From contig OZ251573.1 of the NCBI GenBank assembly GCA_965243545.1, positions 3,844,001 to 3,908,000 on the forward strand: a stretch of 64,000 bases of DNA. Direction: 5' to 3'. The position numbers and the translations under genes are program-made. The DNA comes from CATQHW01 sp965243545. Lineage in GTDB: Bacteria; Spirochaetota; Spirochaetia; SZUA-6; Bin103. The notes under the pieces are model-generated. The model was not told the origin of the DNA. It saw only the letters and a list, made by a program, of their open reading frames with translations, and did no database searches. Each line of letters opens with the position of its first letter. Positions within the stretch are counted from its first letter, which is position 1. Shown one piece after another: positions 24,159-32,977 of the stretch.

Positions 24159-25475
24159 TCAGGAACGCGTCGCGCACCGTTCGGCGGCGGCGTAGATCTC
24201 GGCGTACAGCTCCGGCAGGTCGCCGGTGTCGACCCCGGCGAACGCCACGCGCAGGTGCTTTTCATCGACCGAGATGGCGCCGATGCCGCGCTCGTGCAGC
24301 AGGTAGCGCCGCACCTCTTCGGCGGTCCCGTCCGGCAGATGGAAGCACATGAAGTAGCCGGAGTTGAACGGCAACGGCCGAATCGCCGCGCTCGACCGCC
24401 GGCCGAGTTCGCGCGTGGTGGCCAGGTAGCGCCGCCGCAGCTCCTCCCGGTTGGCGGCGCACTGCCGCTCGTGCTCGGGGTGGTCCAGGGCGGCCAGCAC
24501 CAGGTGCTGGGCCATGCGGTTGGCGCTCGACACCGTGGAGCGGATCGCGGCCATGGCCTTCTGCTCGAACGCCGCGTAGTGGCCGGCGTCGAGCCCGGCG
24601 GCGCCGACGGTGACGAAGCCGATGCGGAAGCCCCAGACGTACTCTTCCTTGGTCGGCCCGTCGATCTTTACCGCCAGCAGGTTGCGGTGCAGGTCCGCAA
24701 GACGCGCGAACAGCGATTCCTTGAACGTTTCCGCTTCGTAGAACAGGCCGTGATAGGCGTCGTCGACCAGCACAACTAGGCGCAGGCCGCGCTCGGCCGC
24801 GTGACCCAGGGCGGCGACCAGCCGTTCCGCCTCCGCCCGGTCCGGCGAGTACCCGGTCGGGTTATGCGGGAAGTTGAACATCAGCACCACCTTGGCGCCG
24901 GCCGGATGCGCGGCGAGCGCCGCTTCCACCGCGCTGACGTCCATGGCGGCGTTGGCCGTATCGAAGAACCGATAGCCGCGCACGCGCGCACCGCGCCGTT
25001 CGCCCATGATCAACCGGTAGTTGCCCCACACCAGGTCCGGCAGCAGCACCGGATCGCCTGCGTCGACGAACAGGTCGGCCGCCATGGCGATGCCGGCGGT
25101 GAGGCCGGCGGTCACCACCGGCTGCGACGCCGCCGCCCCCAGCGACGGATTCTTGACGCGCACCTCGGCCGCCCACCGGTCGCGCAGCTGCGGAATCCCG
25201 GCGGTCGGCGCGTACGCGAACGCCTCTTCGGCGGTCAGATCCGGCAGGCGTTCGGCGATCGACGGCAGGTGCATCGGCTCGCCGCCGCGGGCGGCCAGCC
25301 CCACCGTGGCGTTGAAGCGGTGGGCGTGCCGGGCCGCTTCCGCCGACTGCGCCACCACTCCCTTGGGAAAGTAGAGCCGGGCGCCCAACCGGGACAGGGA
25401 GCGGCCGACCGCGGTCGGCGCCAGGACCCGGTTGAGGGCGGCGGCGAGCGGATGGATGGCGGGTGGCTCGGACAC
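24159..25475 (-). CDS. PLP-dependent aminotransferase, class I/II
   Basis: A 438-residue fold-type I enzyme. NFPHNPTGYSP marks the cofactor-binding Asn/Pro region, VVLVDDAYHGLFY the Asp/Tyr that contact the pyridine ring, and VKIDGPTKEEYVWGFRIGF the segment with the probable Schiff-base Lys followed by the Arg-containing loop. GTG 25475 is the most likely start; longer frames run into the divergent control region. The substrate is not evident. It leads the long minus-strand cluster. Confidence 0.8.
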   Translation of the reverse strand: MSEPPAIHPLAAALNRVLAPTAVGRSLSRLGARLYFPKGVVAQSAEAARHAHRFNATVGLAARGGEPMHLPSIAERLPDLTAEEAFAYAPTAGIPQLRDRWAAEVRVKNPSLGAAASQPVVTAGLTAGIAMAADLFVDAGDPVLLPDLVWGNYRLIMGERRGARVRGYRFFDTANAAMDVSAVEAALAAHPAGAKVVLMFNFPHNPTGYSPDRAEAERLVAALGHAAERGLRLVVLVDDAYHGLFYEAETFKESLFARLADLHRNLLAVKIDGPTKEEYVWGFRIGFVTVGAAGLDAGHYAAFEQKAMAAIRSTVSSANRMAQHLVLAALDHPEHERQCAANREELRRRYLATTRELGRRSSAAIRPLPFNSGYFMCFHLPDGTAEEVRRYLLHERGIGAISVDEKHLRVAFAGVDTGDLPELYAEIYAAAERCATRS

Positions 25476-25535
25476 GCGGCGCAGGATACGGCCGGGGCGC
25501 CGCCCGGTCAACGAGCCATCAGGGAACGACTCGGG

Positions 25536-25565
25536 TTGACAGGGCGCCGACTCGTGCCCTTTGTA
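25536..25565 (+). promoter_or_regulatory. Promoter of the sigma-54 activator gene
   Basis: TTGACA (25536-25541) followed after 18 bases by TTTGTA (25560-25565). The -10 box ends 7 bases before ATG 25573, so the transcript would begin at or within a base or two of the start codon. This argues against the in-frame TTG at 25561, which lies inside the -10 box. Confidence 0.5.
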
Positions 25566-25572
25566 CGGGGAG

Positions 25573-27120
25573 ATGACCGCCACTCCGGCCGGCGTGCGCG
25601 GCGACCTAGGTGATGTCGGCGGCGTCGACGAGCTGACCCTGCTGTTCCAGGTGAGCCGTATCCTCGACGAAAGCCTTGACTTGCGCGAGGTCGTCGGCCC
25701 GGTCCTGGAGGCGTTGCGGAACCGGCTGGGGGTCCGCATCGGCGTCCTCAGCCTGCTCAACCGCGAGACCGGGGAGATCTCGATCGAGGCCGCCCTGGGT
25801 CTGTCGGCGCCGCAGCAGGAGCGCGGCCGCTACAAGATAGGCGAAGGGATCATCGGCCGCGTGATCGAGACCGGCCAGCCGGCCGTGGTTCCCGACGTGG
25901 CGGCCGAGCCACAGTTCCTCAATCGCACCGGCGCCATCGATACCGGGCAGGCGGAGGCGGAGTCGTTCACCTGCGTACCGATCAAGCTCGGCAATCAGGT
26001 GGTCGGCGCGCTGGCCACGGGACGGCTGGCGGACCCGGCTGGCGCCGAGGACCTGGTGCGGCTGCTCTCCATCGTCGCGTCGATGATCGCGCAGGCGGTC
26101 AAGCTGCGCCAGATGGCCGAAGAGCAACGGCAACGGCTGGCTGCGGAGAACGACCGATTGCGCGGCGAGCTGCAGTCCCGCTTCCGGCCGTCGAACATCG
26201 TCGGCAACTCGGAGGCGATGCGCGCCGTCTACGGGTTGATCGAGCACGTGGCCGGCAGCGAAGCGACCGTGTTGATACGGGGCGAGACCGGCACCGGCAA
26301 GGATCTGGTCGCGCACGCCATCCATTACAACAGCCCGCGCGCCGCGCGGCCGTTCGTCAAGGTCAACGTCGCGGCGCTGCCCGATTCGGTGATCGAAAGC
26401 GAGCTGTTCGGTCATGAGCGCGGCGCGTTCACCGGCGCGGTCGCCGCGCGCAAGGGCCGTTTCGAGATCGCGCACGGCGGCACCGTACTGCTGGACGAGA
26501 TCGGCGACCTCGCTCCGCACGTACAGGTAAAGCTGTTGCGCGTGCTGCAGGAGCGGGAGTTCGAACGGGTGGGCGGCACGGCCACCATCCGCAGCGACGT
26601 GCGGGTGATCGCCGCCACCAACCGCAACCTGGAGGAGCTGCTGGAGCGGGAGGTGTTCCGCGCCGACCTCTACTACCGCCTGGCGGTATTTCCCGTCCAC
26701 ATCCCCCCGTTGCGCGAGCGCAAGACCGACGTCATGCAGCTTGCCGACCACTTCGGGGAGCGCTACGGGGTACGCCGCATCTCCACGCCGGCGATCGACA
26801 TGCTGATGAGCTACCACTGGCCCGGCAACGTCCGCGAGCTGGAGAACTGCATCGAGCGCGCGGCGCTGCTGTCGGGCGATCAGGTGATCCACGGCCATCA
26901 CCTGCCGCCGAGCCTGCAGACCGCCGACGCCACCGGCACCGGCCCGCCGGGGACGCTCAAGTCGATGGTCGCGCGCGTCGAGCGCGAGCTGATCGAAGAG
27001 GCGCTCAAGTGGGCGCGCGGCAACCTGGCAGCCGCCGGCCGGCGGCTCGGCGCCAGCGAGCGGATCATGGGCCTGCGGGTCCGCAAGTACCGCATCGATC
27101 CGGGCCGGTTCCGTACCTGA
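25573..27120 (+). CDS. NifA-type sigma-54-dependent activator (GAF-AAA+-Fis)
   Basis: A 515-residue enhancer-binding protein. Residues 15-180 are a GAF sensory domain (LREVVGPVLEALRNRLG, then GEGIIGRVIETGQPAVVPDV). Residues 205-440 are the AAA+ domain with Walker A GETGTGKD (near 238), the sigma-54 contact loop GAFTGA (near 286), Walker B GGTVLLDEIGDL and the sensor R-finger region. The C-terminal 50 residues form a Fis-type helix-turn-helix (NLAAAGRRLGASERIMG). There is no receiver domain, so it is NifA-like, not NtrC-like. It ends 145 bases before a perfect sigma-54 promoter and two palindromes, its likely targets. No nitrogenase genes are present here. Confidence 0.9.
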   Translation: MTATPAGVRGDLGDVGGVDELTLLFQVSRILDESLDLREVVGPVLEALRNRLGVRIGVLSLLNRETGEISIEAALGLSAPQQERGRYKIGEGIIGRVIETGQPAVVPDVAAEPQFLNRTGAIDTGQAEAESFTCVPIKLGNQVVGALATGRLADPAGAEDLVRLLSIVASMIAQAVKLRQMAEEQRQRLAAENDRLRGELQSRFRPSNIVGNSEAMRAVYGLIEHVAGSEATVLIRGETGTGKDLVAHAIHYNSPRAARPFVKVNVAALPDSVIESELFGHERGAFTGAVAARKGRFEIAHGGTVLLDEIGDLAPHVQVKLLRVLQEREFERVGGTATIRSDVRVIAATNRNLEELLEREVFRADLYYRLAVFPVHIPPLRERKTDVMQLADHFGERYGVRRISTPAIDMLMSYHWPGNVRELENCIERAALLSGDQVIHGHHLPPSLQTADATGTGPPGTLKSMVARVERELIEEALKWARGNLAAAGRRLGASERIMGLRVRKYRIDPGRFRT

Positions 27121-27156
27121 ACACGGTTCCTGAACGGCGTAACGGGCCGCCATAGC

Positions 27157-27200
27157 TACCAAACGGTATGATCTGATCCGAAAAGGCACCGAACGGTAGG
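27157..27200 (+). promoter_or_regulatory. Two putative activator-binding palindromes upstream of amtB
   Basis: TACC-AAAC-GGTA at 27157-27168 and CACC-GAAC-GGTAGG at 27187-27200, with centres 30 bases (about three helical turns) apart and roughly 100-130 bases upstream of the predicted start of transcription. This is the usual place for enhancer sites of sigma-54 activators. The same motif in full palindromic form lies at 34501-34516. Confidence 0.65.
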
Positions 27201-27264
27201 ATCATCGCCGGCCAGCGGCCGGGCGGGCCGCGCGGAACCGCCCTCCCGGCGGACCCGCTCCGCT

Positions 27265-27280
27265 TGGCACGCTTATTGCA
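27265..27280 (+). promoter_or_regulatory. amtB: Perfect sigma-54 (-24/-12) promoter of amtB
   Basis: TGGCAC (27265-27270), five bases, TTGCA (27276-27280) matches the sigma-54 consensus exactly. The invariant GG and GC are 10 bases apart. Transcription should start near 27291, one base before ATG 27292, so the mRNA would be leaderless. The ATG at 27279 overlaps the -12 element and cannot be in the transcript. Confidence 0.9.
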
Positions 27281-27291
27281 TGTCGAAAGGC

Positions 27292-28647
27292 ATGAAACTA
27301 CCTCAACCCCCTTCGCGCCGTGTCCTGGTCGCGCTGGGCCTGGGCATCGCCGCCGCCGCGTTCGCCGACGACGCGACGGCCGGGTCCAACGCCCTGGCGA
27401 TCGACACGGTATGGACGCTGCTGGCCGCCATCCTGGTATTCCTGATGCAGGCCGGCTTTGCGATGCTCGAAACCGGCCTCACGCGGGCCAAGAACGCCGC
27501 CAACATCCTGATGAAGAACCTGATGGACTTCTCGATCGGATCGCTGGCGTTCTGGGCCGTCGGCTACGCGCTGATGTTCGGCGCCAGCCAGGCCGGCCTG
27601 TTCGGCGCCAGCGATTTCTTCCTGGCCGCCACCAGCGCCGCCGGGACCGACGGCGCGTCGACCTTCGCGTTCTGGCTGTTCCAGGCGGTGTTCGCCGCCA
27701 CCGCGGCGACGATCGTCTCCGGCTCCGTGGCCGAGCGGACGCGATTTCCGGCCTACATGGTCTACAGCGTGTTCGTGACCGCGTTGATCTACCCGGTCGT
27801 CGGCCACTGGATCTGGGGCGGCGGCTGGCTGTCCAACCTCGGCCCCGGCTTCGCCGACTTCGCCGGCTCCACGGTCGTCCACTCGACCGGCGGTTGGCTG
27901 GGACTGGCCGGCGCGCTGGTGGTGGGTCCGCGGGTCGGCAAGTACGTGAAGAACGGCGCCGGCCTCACCGCGCGCGCCATCCCCGGCCACAGCCTGCCGC
28001 TGGCGTCGCTGGGGGTCTTCATCCTCTGGTTCGGATGGTTCGGGTTCAACGCCGGAAGCACCGTGGCCGGGACCGATCTCAGCATCGCCCTGATCGCGCT
28101 CAACACCAACCTGGCCGCGGCGGCCGGCGCGGCCGCCGCGCTGTTCACGGCTTGGCTCTGGTTCCGCAAGCCCGATCCGACCTTTGCGCTCAACGGCGCG
28201 ATCGCCGGCCTGGTGTCGATCACCGCCGGCTGCGCGTTCGTGTCGCCGGCCATGTCGGTCCTGATCGGCCTGATCGGCGGCGTGGTGGTCGTGCTGTCGG
28301 TGGAGCTGCTCGACAAGGTGTGCCGGATCGACGATCCGATCGGCGCGGTCTCCGCGCACGGCGTCTGCGGCGCCTGGGGCACGCTGGCGGTCGGTCTGTT
28401 CGCCGATGAGGCGATCGGCGGCGTGTCCGGCCTCTTCTTCGGGGGCGGGGCGGCGCAGCTCGGCGTGCAGTTCGTGGGCGTGCTGGCGGTCTTTGCCTGG
28501 TCGATGGCGGCCGGATTGGCGCTGTTCGCAGTGATCAAGCGCGTCATGGGGCTGCGCGTCAGCCGCCAGGAGGAGCTGCGCGGCCTGGACATAGGCGAAC
28601 ACGGGGCCGAGGCGTACTCCGGCTTCCAGATCTTCTCATCCCAATAG
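27292..28647 (+). CDS. amtB: Ammonium transporter
   Basis: A 451-residue Amt/Rh channel with an N-terminal signal-like segment (RRVLVALGLGIAAAAFA) followed by about eleven membrane helices. Family hallmarks: DTVWTLLAAILVFLMQAGFAMLE, ARNILMKN-like (NAANILMKNLMDF), the first pore region SFAFWLFQAVFAATAATI, the twin-His motifs near VVHSTGGWLGLAGA and HGVCGAWGTL, and GHSLPLASLGVFILWFGWFGFN. It imports ammonium and is normally blocked by PII, whose gene follows 10 bases later. The start at 27292 is set by the sigma-54 promoter. Expression should rise under nitrogen limitation. Confidence 0.93.
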   Translation: MKLPQPPSRRVLVALGLGIAAAAFADDATAGSNALAIDTVWTLLAAILVFLMQAGFAMLETGLTRAKNAANILMKNLMDFSIGSLAFWAVGYALMFGASQAGLFGASDFFLAATSAAGTDGASTFAFWLFQAVFAATAATIVSGSVAERTRFPAYMVYSVFVTALIYPVVGHWIWGGGWLSNLGPGFADFAGSTVVHSTGGWLGLAGALVVGPRVGKYVKNGAGLTARAIPGHSLPLASLGVFILWFGWFGFNAGSTVAGTDLSIALIALNTNLAAAAGAAAALFTAWLWFRKPDPTFALNGAIAGLVSITAGCAFVSPAMSVLIGLIGGVVVVLSVELLDKVCRIDDPIGAVSAHGVCGAWGTLAVGLFADEAIGGVSGLFFGGGAAQLGVQFVGVLAVFAWSMAAGLALFAVIKRVMGLRVSRQEELRGLDIGEHGAEAYSGFQIFSSQ

Positions 28648-28657
28648 GAGGGCAGGC

Positions 28658-28999
28658 GTGAAACTGATCATCGCGTACATACAGCCGCACAAGCTCAACG
28701 ACGTGAAACAGGAGCTCTACCAGCAGGAAGTCTACAAGATGTCGGTCACCAACGCGCTCGGCTGCGGCCAGCAGCGCGGCTACACGGAGACCTACCGCGG
28801 CGTGGAGACGGAGGTGAACCTGCTCAAGAAGGTGCGCTTGGAGGTGGCGGTGAACGACAACTTCGTCGCCCGCACCACCGACGCGATCATACGCGGCGCC
28901 CGCACCGATTCGATCGGCGACGGCAAGATCTTCGTCCTGGACCTGCCGGAGTGCATCCGCATTCGCTCCGGCGAGCGCGGCGAGGCGGCTATCGGGTAG
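28658..28999 (+). CDS. glnB: PII-family nitrogen regulatory protein
   Basis: A 113-residue PII protein from GTG 28658, preceded by GGAGG. It has the core KLIIAYIQPHKLNDVKQEL, the B-loop region TDAIIRGARTDSIGDGKIFVL and the C-loop CIRIRSGERGEAAI. In the T-loop (GCGQQRGYTETYRGVETEV) position 51, uridylylated Tyr in E. coli GlnB/GlnK, is Thr, so classical GlnD-dependent modification is not possible there. T-loop tyrosines 42 and 46 remain. It forms an operon with amtB and presumably gates that channel according to ATP/ADP and 2-oxoglutarate. Confidence 0.92.
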   Translation: MKLIIAYIQPHKLNDVKQELYQQEVYKMSVTNALGCGQQRGYTETYRGVETEVNLLKKVRLEVAVNDNFVARTTDAIIRGARTDSIGDGKIFVLDLPECIRIRSGERGEAAIG

Positions 29000-29021
29000 C
29001 CGGTTCCGCCGCTCGCTACGA

Positions 29022-32000
29022 TCAGGAGGGTCCCGCCGCTACGGCGGGACCCTCCTTTGCGTCCGCGCGCTGAGGCGTCAGCCAGGCGCCGTATGCGGCG
29101 TGCACGCGTTCGGTGACCGCGGTGAGCGTTTCGACCAGCGTCCGCTCGGTCGCCTCCGCGCCGAGCAGGCGCCGCGCCAGGGCGATCAGCGCCGCGCCGT
29201 CCGCGGGGATGGCGTGCACCTGCCGATCGTCGAGCACTTGCAACAGGTGCTCGGTGCGGCGCAGCAGCGCGTAGTCCCGGGCCAGCGCCCGCGCTTGGTC
29301 GTCGGGCAACAGGCCGGCATCCGCCAGGCGCTCGATGGCAGTGGGGGTGTGGCCGCTCAACACCTGCGGATAGTCGCGGGCATTGGTGAGCTGCAGGCCC
29401 TGCACCAGAAACTCGACGTCGCGTATCCCGCCGCGGCCGTTCTTGACGTCGATGCCGCGCCGCAGGCGGGCGGGCCCGGCCGGCGTCGTCGCGAGCGCGA
29501 CGTGAGCGTCGCGCATCCGGCCGATCGCGTCGGCCACCTCGGCATGGCCAAAGCCGCGCCGCACCACCGGCTGCAGGCGGTCGACCAGCCGCTCGCCGAA
29601 CTCGACGTCGCCGGCCACCGCCCGGCAGCGCAGCAGCGCCTGCACCTCCCACAGGCCGGCGCGGCGCTCGTAGTAGTCGGCAAAGGCATCCGAGCCGGTC
29701 ACCAGCTCCCCCGACCCGCCGTACGGCCGCAGGCGCAGGTCGACTCGGTAGGCGTGCTGCTCGACGGTGTGCTCGCTCAGATCCTGCCGCAACGCGGCGG
29801 TGAGCGCCGCCGCGCGCTGGTGGAGACCGGCGTCCCCGGCGTCGTCGTACACGGTGACCAGATCGATGTCGGAGCTGTAGTTGAGCTCGCGCCCGCCCAG
29901 TTTGCCGAACGCCAGAACCGCCACGCCGCGCGCCAGCGGCTCCCCGAACAGGCCGACCCCGATCCGTTCCAGCGCGGCGGTCACCACCGCCGCCGCTACG
30001 GTCGCCAGCTCGCCGGTCGTCACCGCGATCGGCGCGCCCAGGTAGAAGTCGCGGGCGGCAATGCGGAGCAGCTCGCGGCGGCGGAACAGCCGGATCGAGC
30101 GGAGCCAGCGCCGGCGGTCCGGCGCCTGCGCCGACAATGCCCGCAGGTCGGCCAGCATGGCGTCGAGCGCCCGCGGCCCGTGCAACCGGCGCTCGTCGGC
30201 GATCCAGTCCAGGAACTGCGGATGCCGCACCAGCGCGTCGACCAGGAACTGGCTGGTGGCGAACATCGACAGCAGCAGCGCCAGCCGCACCGGCTGTTCC
30301 AACATGCGCGCCAAGTGCCCCTGCGGGTCGGCCTGCGCCGCCACGAAACGCTCCCAGTTGTTGAGCGCCATGTCCGGGTCGGCGCCTCGCCGCAGATCGT
30401 CGAACGCCAGGACCATCAGGCGCGCCAGGGCACGGCGCGGCTCGCCCGCCCCCGACCGCGACGCTATGCCGACGATGTTGCGCATGGCCCGCGCGGCGTC
30501 ACGAAAGCCGGCTTTGCGCAGGAACGCAAGCTCCGCGTCGCCGGGCTGCCGGTCCGCCGCCGCGGCCAGCACCAGATCGGCGGGTCCGACCTGGGCCACG
30601 CCCCACGGCACCGACTCGCCGCCAAAGCGGCGGTCGACGAACGACCGCACCGCCGCGGCGTGCACTTCGAAGTCGGTGCGGAGCTGCGCCGCCTCGCCCA
30701 ACCCGCCGCGGCCGCCGTAGCCTATGCGCCGCGCCAGATGCGCGTATTCGGCGCTGTCGGTGGCGGGCAGGAGCAGATCGCGCGCCGAGCCGCGCAACAT
30801 GCGGAGACCGTTGATCAGCCGCCGCAGGAAGTCGTAGGCGTCGGACAGCGCCTGCGCGTCGCCGTGATCGATCACCTCCAGCCGGCGCAGCTCGTCGAGC
30901 GCCGCGTGCACGCTGGGGGTGCGCAGCGCCGGGGTCTCCGAGCCGTGCACGACCTGCAGGATCTGCACCGTGTACTCGACGTCGACCAGCGCGCCGGGGC
31001 TGAACTTGGCGTTGGCCACGCCGTCCGGGCACTTTTCGCGCACCTGCCGCGCCCGCAGGTCGGCAAGCGACGCCATGTCGAGCGATCCGCGCGTGTACAG
31101 AATGCTGTCCCGCAGCCGTTCGACGCGGCCGCCGAGCGCCGCGTCGCCGGCCACCGCGCGCAGCCGGACCAGCGCCAGTCGTTCGTAGGAGAGCGCCGCC
31201 CCGTCGACGCCGTAGTAGGCGGCAAAGGTCTCCAGGCTGCAGGCCAGCGGCCCCGATTCGCCGTACGGGCGCAGCCGGGTGTCGACGTCGAAGATCCCTT
31301 CCCGCTTGGCGGTGATCAGCTCTTCGGTGTCGCGCACCAGCCGGTGGTAGAACTCCCGGTTCGGCAGCCGGTCGGGGCCGGTCGTGCTGCCCTGATCGCC
31401 GTACACGAACAGCAGCTCGATGTCGGAAGCGTACCCCAGCGCGCGCCCGCCGAACTTGCCGAGCGCCAGCACCGCGTACCGCGACGGCAGGCCGGCAAAC
31501 GTGCACGGCGCGCCGTGGCGGGCGCGCAGCCCGTCGAACGCCATGGCGACCGCGGCGGCCACCACCGCCTCGGCCAGCTCGGTCAGGCGCTCGCTCAGCT
31601 CGCGGAAGCCGAAGCCTTCGGTCAGCAGGTGGTCCAGGTCGAGCAGAAAGACCTCGCGGTCCTTGAAGTCGTTGAGCGCCCGCTTCCTGGCCGCCGGATC
31701 GGCCGGAGCGGCCTGCAAAGCCTGGTTGAGCCGCCGGGCGGAGGTGCCGGCCGGTTCGGCGTACCCGGTCGCTCCGGCGTCGCGCAGCCGCGGCAGCAGC
31801 GTCTCGTACTGCAGGCGGACGAAGTCCTCCCACAGGTAGTCGCTGGCGCCGAGCAGCCGCGCCAAGCCGCGCAGAACCGCCGAATCGCTCAGCAGCTCCG
31901 CCCAACCGGTCCGGGACGGGCGCTGCAGCAGCTCGCCGGCCATGTGGCCGAAGCGCCCGAGCGCCGCGAACGGATCGGGCGCACGGCCCAGAACGTGGGT

Positions 32001-32903
32001 GAACTGCTTGGTCAGGAGCGCCGCCAGCTCGATGTGCGCCAGGTCCGCGGCCGCCACGCTTGCGGAACCGGACGCGGCCGATACCACAAACTCGTCGGCG
32101 ATGCGCCCCGCCTGCGTGGTGATCACCACCTGATCGATCACCACGCCGAGCGTCGACAGGGCGGTGGCGAACGAATAGAGGAAGAACGGCGTGTCCTGCG
32201 ATGCGATCGCCAGCCGGGCGCGGCCCGGACGCGAGCCGGCGCCGTCCGGCAGCGCCTCGGTATGAACCTCCACCGGATACAGGATCGGGTCCGCGGGGGG
32301 ACCGGCGGACACCGCCCGCGCCACCAGCTCGTCGACGTGGCGCTTGGCGACATCGCGGCCGTCACGCTCCAGCAGCGCCAGCGCGTGGCGCAGCTCGGCG
32401 GCCGCCTGCTCGGCGAACCGCGCGGCGCGCGCCGGCGGTACGCGGCCGACGAAACGGTCGACCACGCGCGCCCGCACCCGGCTGCGCGCCTCTGCGGGGC
32501 CGCCGGACGGTTTCAGGGGCGTGCGCCGGGGGTCGACGCGCCGCCGGCGTTGGCGCCGGTTCGCCGCCGGCCCCGGTTCGCCGGCGGACGGCTGGTCGCG
32601 CGCGTAGGTAAAGGCGTGGCCCTGCTCGATGCTCAGCCCAAGGGCGCCGAGCACGCCGGTGATCAGCGCGAACTCGCCGCGGTAGTCGAAGGCGACCACC
32701 GTGCACGAGAACCGGTCGAAGGCGGCCGCTTCTATGGAGACGTCGGCCGCCGGCTCCACCCCCAGCCGGTGGGCGGCGCGCACGTGGCGGATGATCTGCG
32801 GCTCGGTGAACGACGTGACGTACCGTTCACCGAGCCGCGTCAGATGTTCGTCTACGAACTCGGCGTCGAGCTCCGGGCACCGGACGATGATCCGCCGGCG
32901 CAC
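29022..32903 (-). CDS. glnE: Glutamine synthetase adenylyltransferase/deadenylase with N-terminal ACT domains
   Basis: 1293 residues, about 300 more than usual GlnE. The C-terminal ~1000 residues are GlnE: two nucleotidyltransferase domains with GGRALGYASDIEL (near 494) and GGRELNYSSDIDL (near 1009), each followed by helical bundles. The first normally deadenylylates and the second adenylylates glutamine synthetase. The extra N-terminus carries two ACT-like segments (about 55-100, FDYRGEFALITGVLGALGLS, and 205-275, DTPFFLYSFATALSTLGVVI) like those ending GlnD, which sense glutamine. The start is GTG 32903. The last 11 codons lie inside a terminator hairpin. Its target glnA is the next gene upstream. 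Confidence 0.88.
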   Translation of the reverse strand: MRRRIIVRCPELDAEFVDEHLTRLGERYVTSFTEPQIIRHVRAAHRLGVEPAADVSIEAAAFDRFSCTVVAFDYRGEFALITGVLGALGLSIEQGHAFTYARDQPSAGEPGPAANRRQRRRRVDPRRTPLKPSGGPAEARSRVRARVVDRFVGRVPPARAARFAEQAAAELRHALALLERDGRDVAKRHVDELVARAVSAGPPADPILYPVEVHTEALPDGAGSRPGRARLAIASQDTPFFLYSFATALSTLGVVIDQVVITTQAGRIADEFVVSAASGSASVAAADLAHIELAALLTKQFTHVLGRAPDPFAALGRFGHMAGELLQRPSRTGWAELLSDSAVLRGLARLLGASDYLWEDFVRLQYETLLPRLRDAGATGYAEPAGTSARRLNQALQAAPADPAARKRALNDFKDREVFLLDLDHLLTEGFGFRELSERLTELAEAVVAAAVAMAFDGLRARHGAPCTFAGLPSRYAVLALGKFGGRALGYASDIELLFVYGDQGSTTGPDRLPNREFYHRLVRDTEELITAKREGIFDVDTRLRPYGESGPLACSLETFAAYYGVDGAALSYERLALVRLRAVAGDAALGGRVERLRDSILYTRGSLDMASLADLRARQVREKCPDGVANAKFSPGALVDVEYTVQILQVVHGSETPALRTPSVHAALDELRRLEVIDHGDAQALSDAYDFLRRLINGLRMLRGSARDLLLPATDSAEYAHLARRIGYGGRGGLGEAAQLRTDFEVHAAAVRSFVDRRFGGESVPWGVAQVGPADLVLAAAADRQPGDAELAFLRKAGFRDAARAMRNIVGIASRSGAGEPRRALARLMVLAFDDLRRGADPDMALNNWERFVAAQADPQGHLARMLEQPVRLALLLSMFATSQFLVDALVRHPQFLDWIADERRLHGPRALDAMLADLRALSAQAPDRRRWLRSIRLFRRRELLRIAARDFYLGAPIAVTTGELATVAAAVVTAALERIGVGLFGEPLARGVAVLAFGKLGGRELNYSSDIDLVTVYDDAGDAGLHQRAAALTAALRQDLSEHTVEQHAYRVDLRLRPYGGSGELVTGSDAFADYYERRAGLWEVQALLRCRAVAGDVEFGERLVDRLQPVVRRGFGHAEVADAIGRMRDAHVALATTPAGPARLRRGIDVKNGRGGIRDVEFLVQGLQLTNARDYPQVLSGHTPTAIERLADAGLLPDDQARALARDYALLRRTEHLLQVLDDRQVHAIPADGAALIALARRLLGAEATERTLVETLTAVTERVHAAYGAWLTPQRADAKEGPAVAAGPS
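29025..29058. terminator. Strong bidirectional terminator for glnB and glnE
   Basis: A 14-bp perfect stem (29025-29038 pairing with 29042-29055), loop CTA, followed by TTT on the plus strand. It serves the amtB-glnB transcript. On the minus strand it lies within the last codons of glnE (KEGPAVAAGPS), so coding sequence and terminator overlap. Confidence 0.88.
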
Positions 32904-32977
32904 CGCCAGCTTGGCAGCGTCCGTGCCCGGGCCTCTTTCTTCAGGTTTCGTAACGGCTCAAGTATCCCGGAATCGCG

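Noticed and set aside
27280..27291. Upstream ATG of amtB overlapping the -12 element
   Set aside because: It would lie upstream of the predicted transcription start of the sigma-54 promoter, so ATG 27292 was used.
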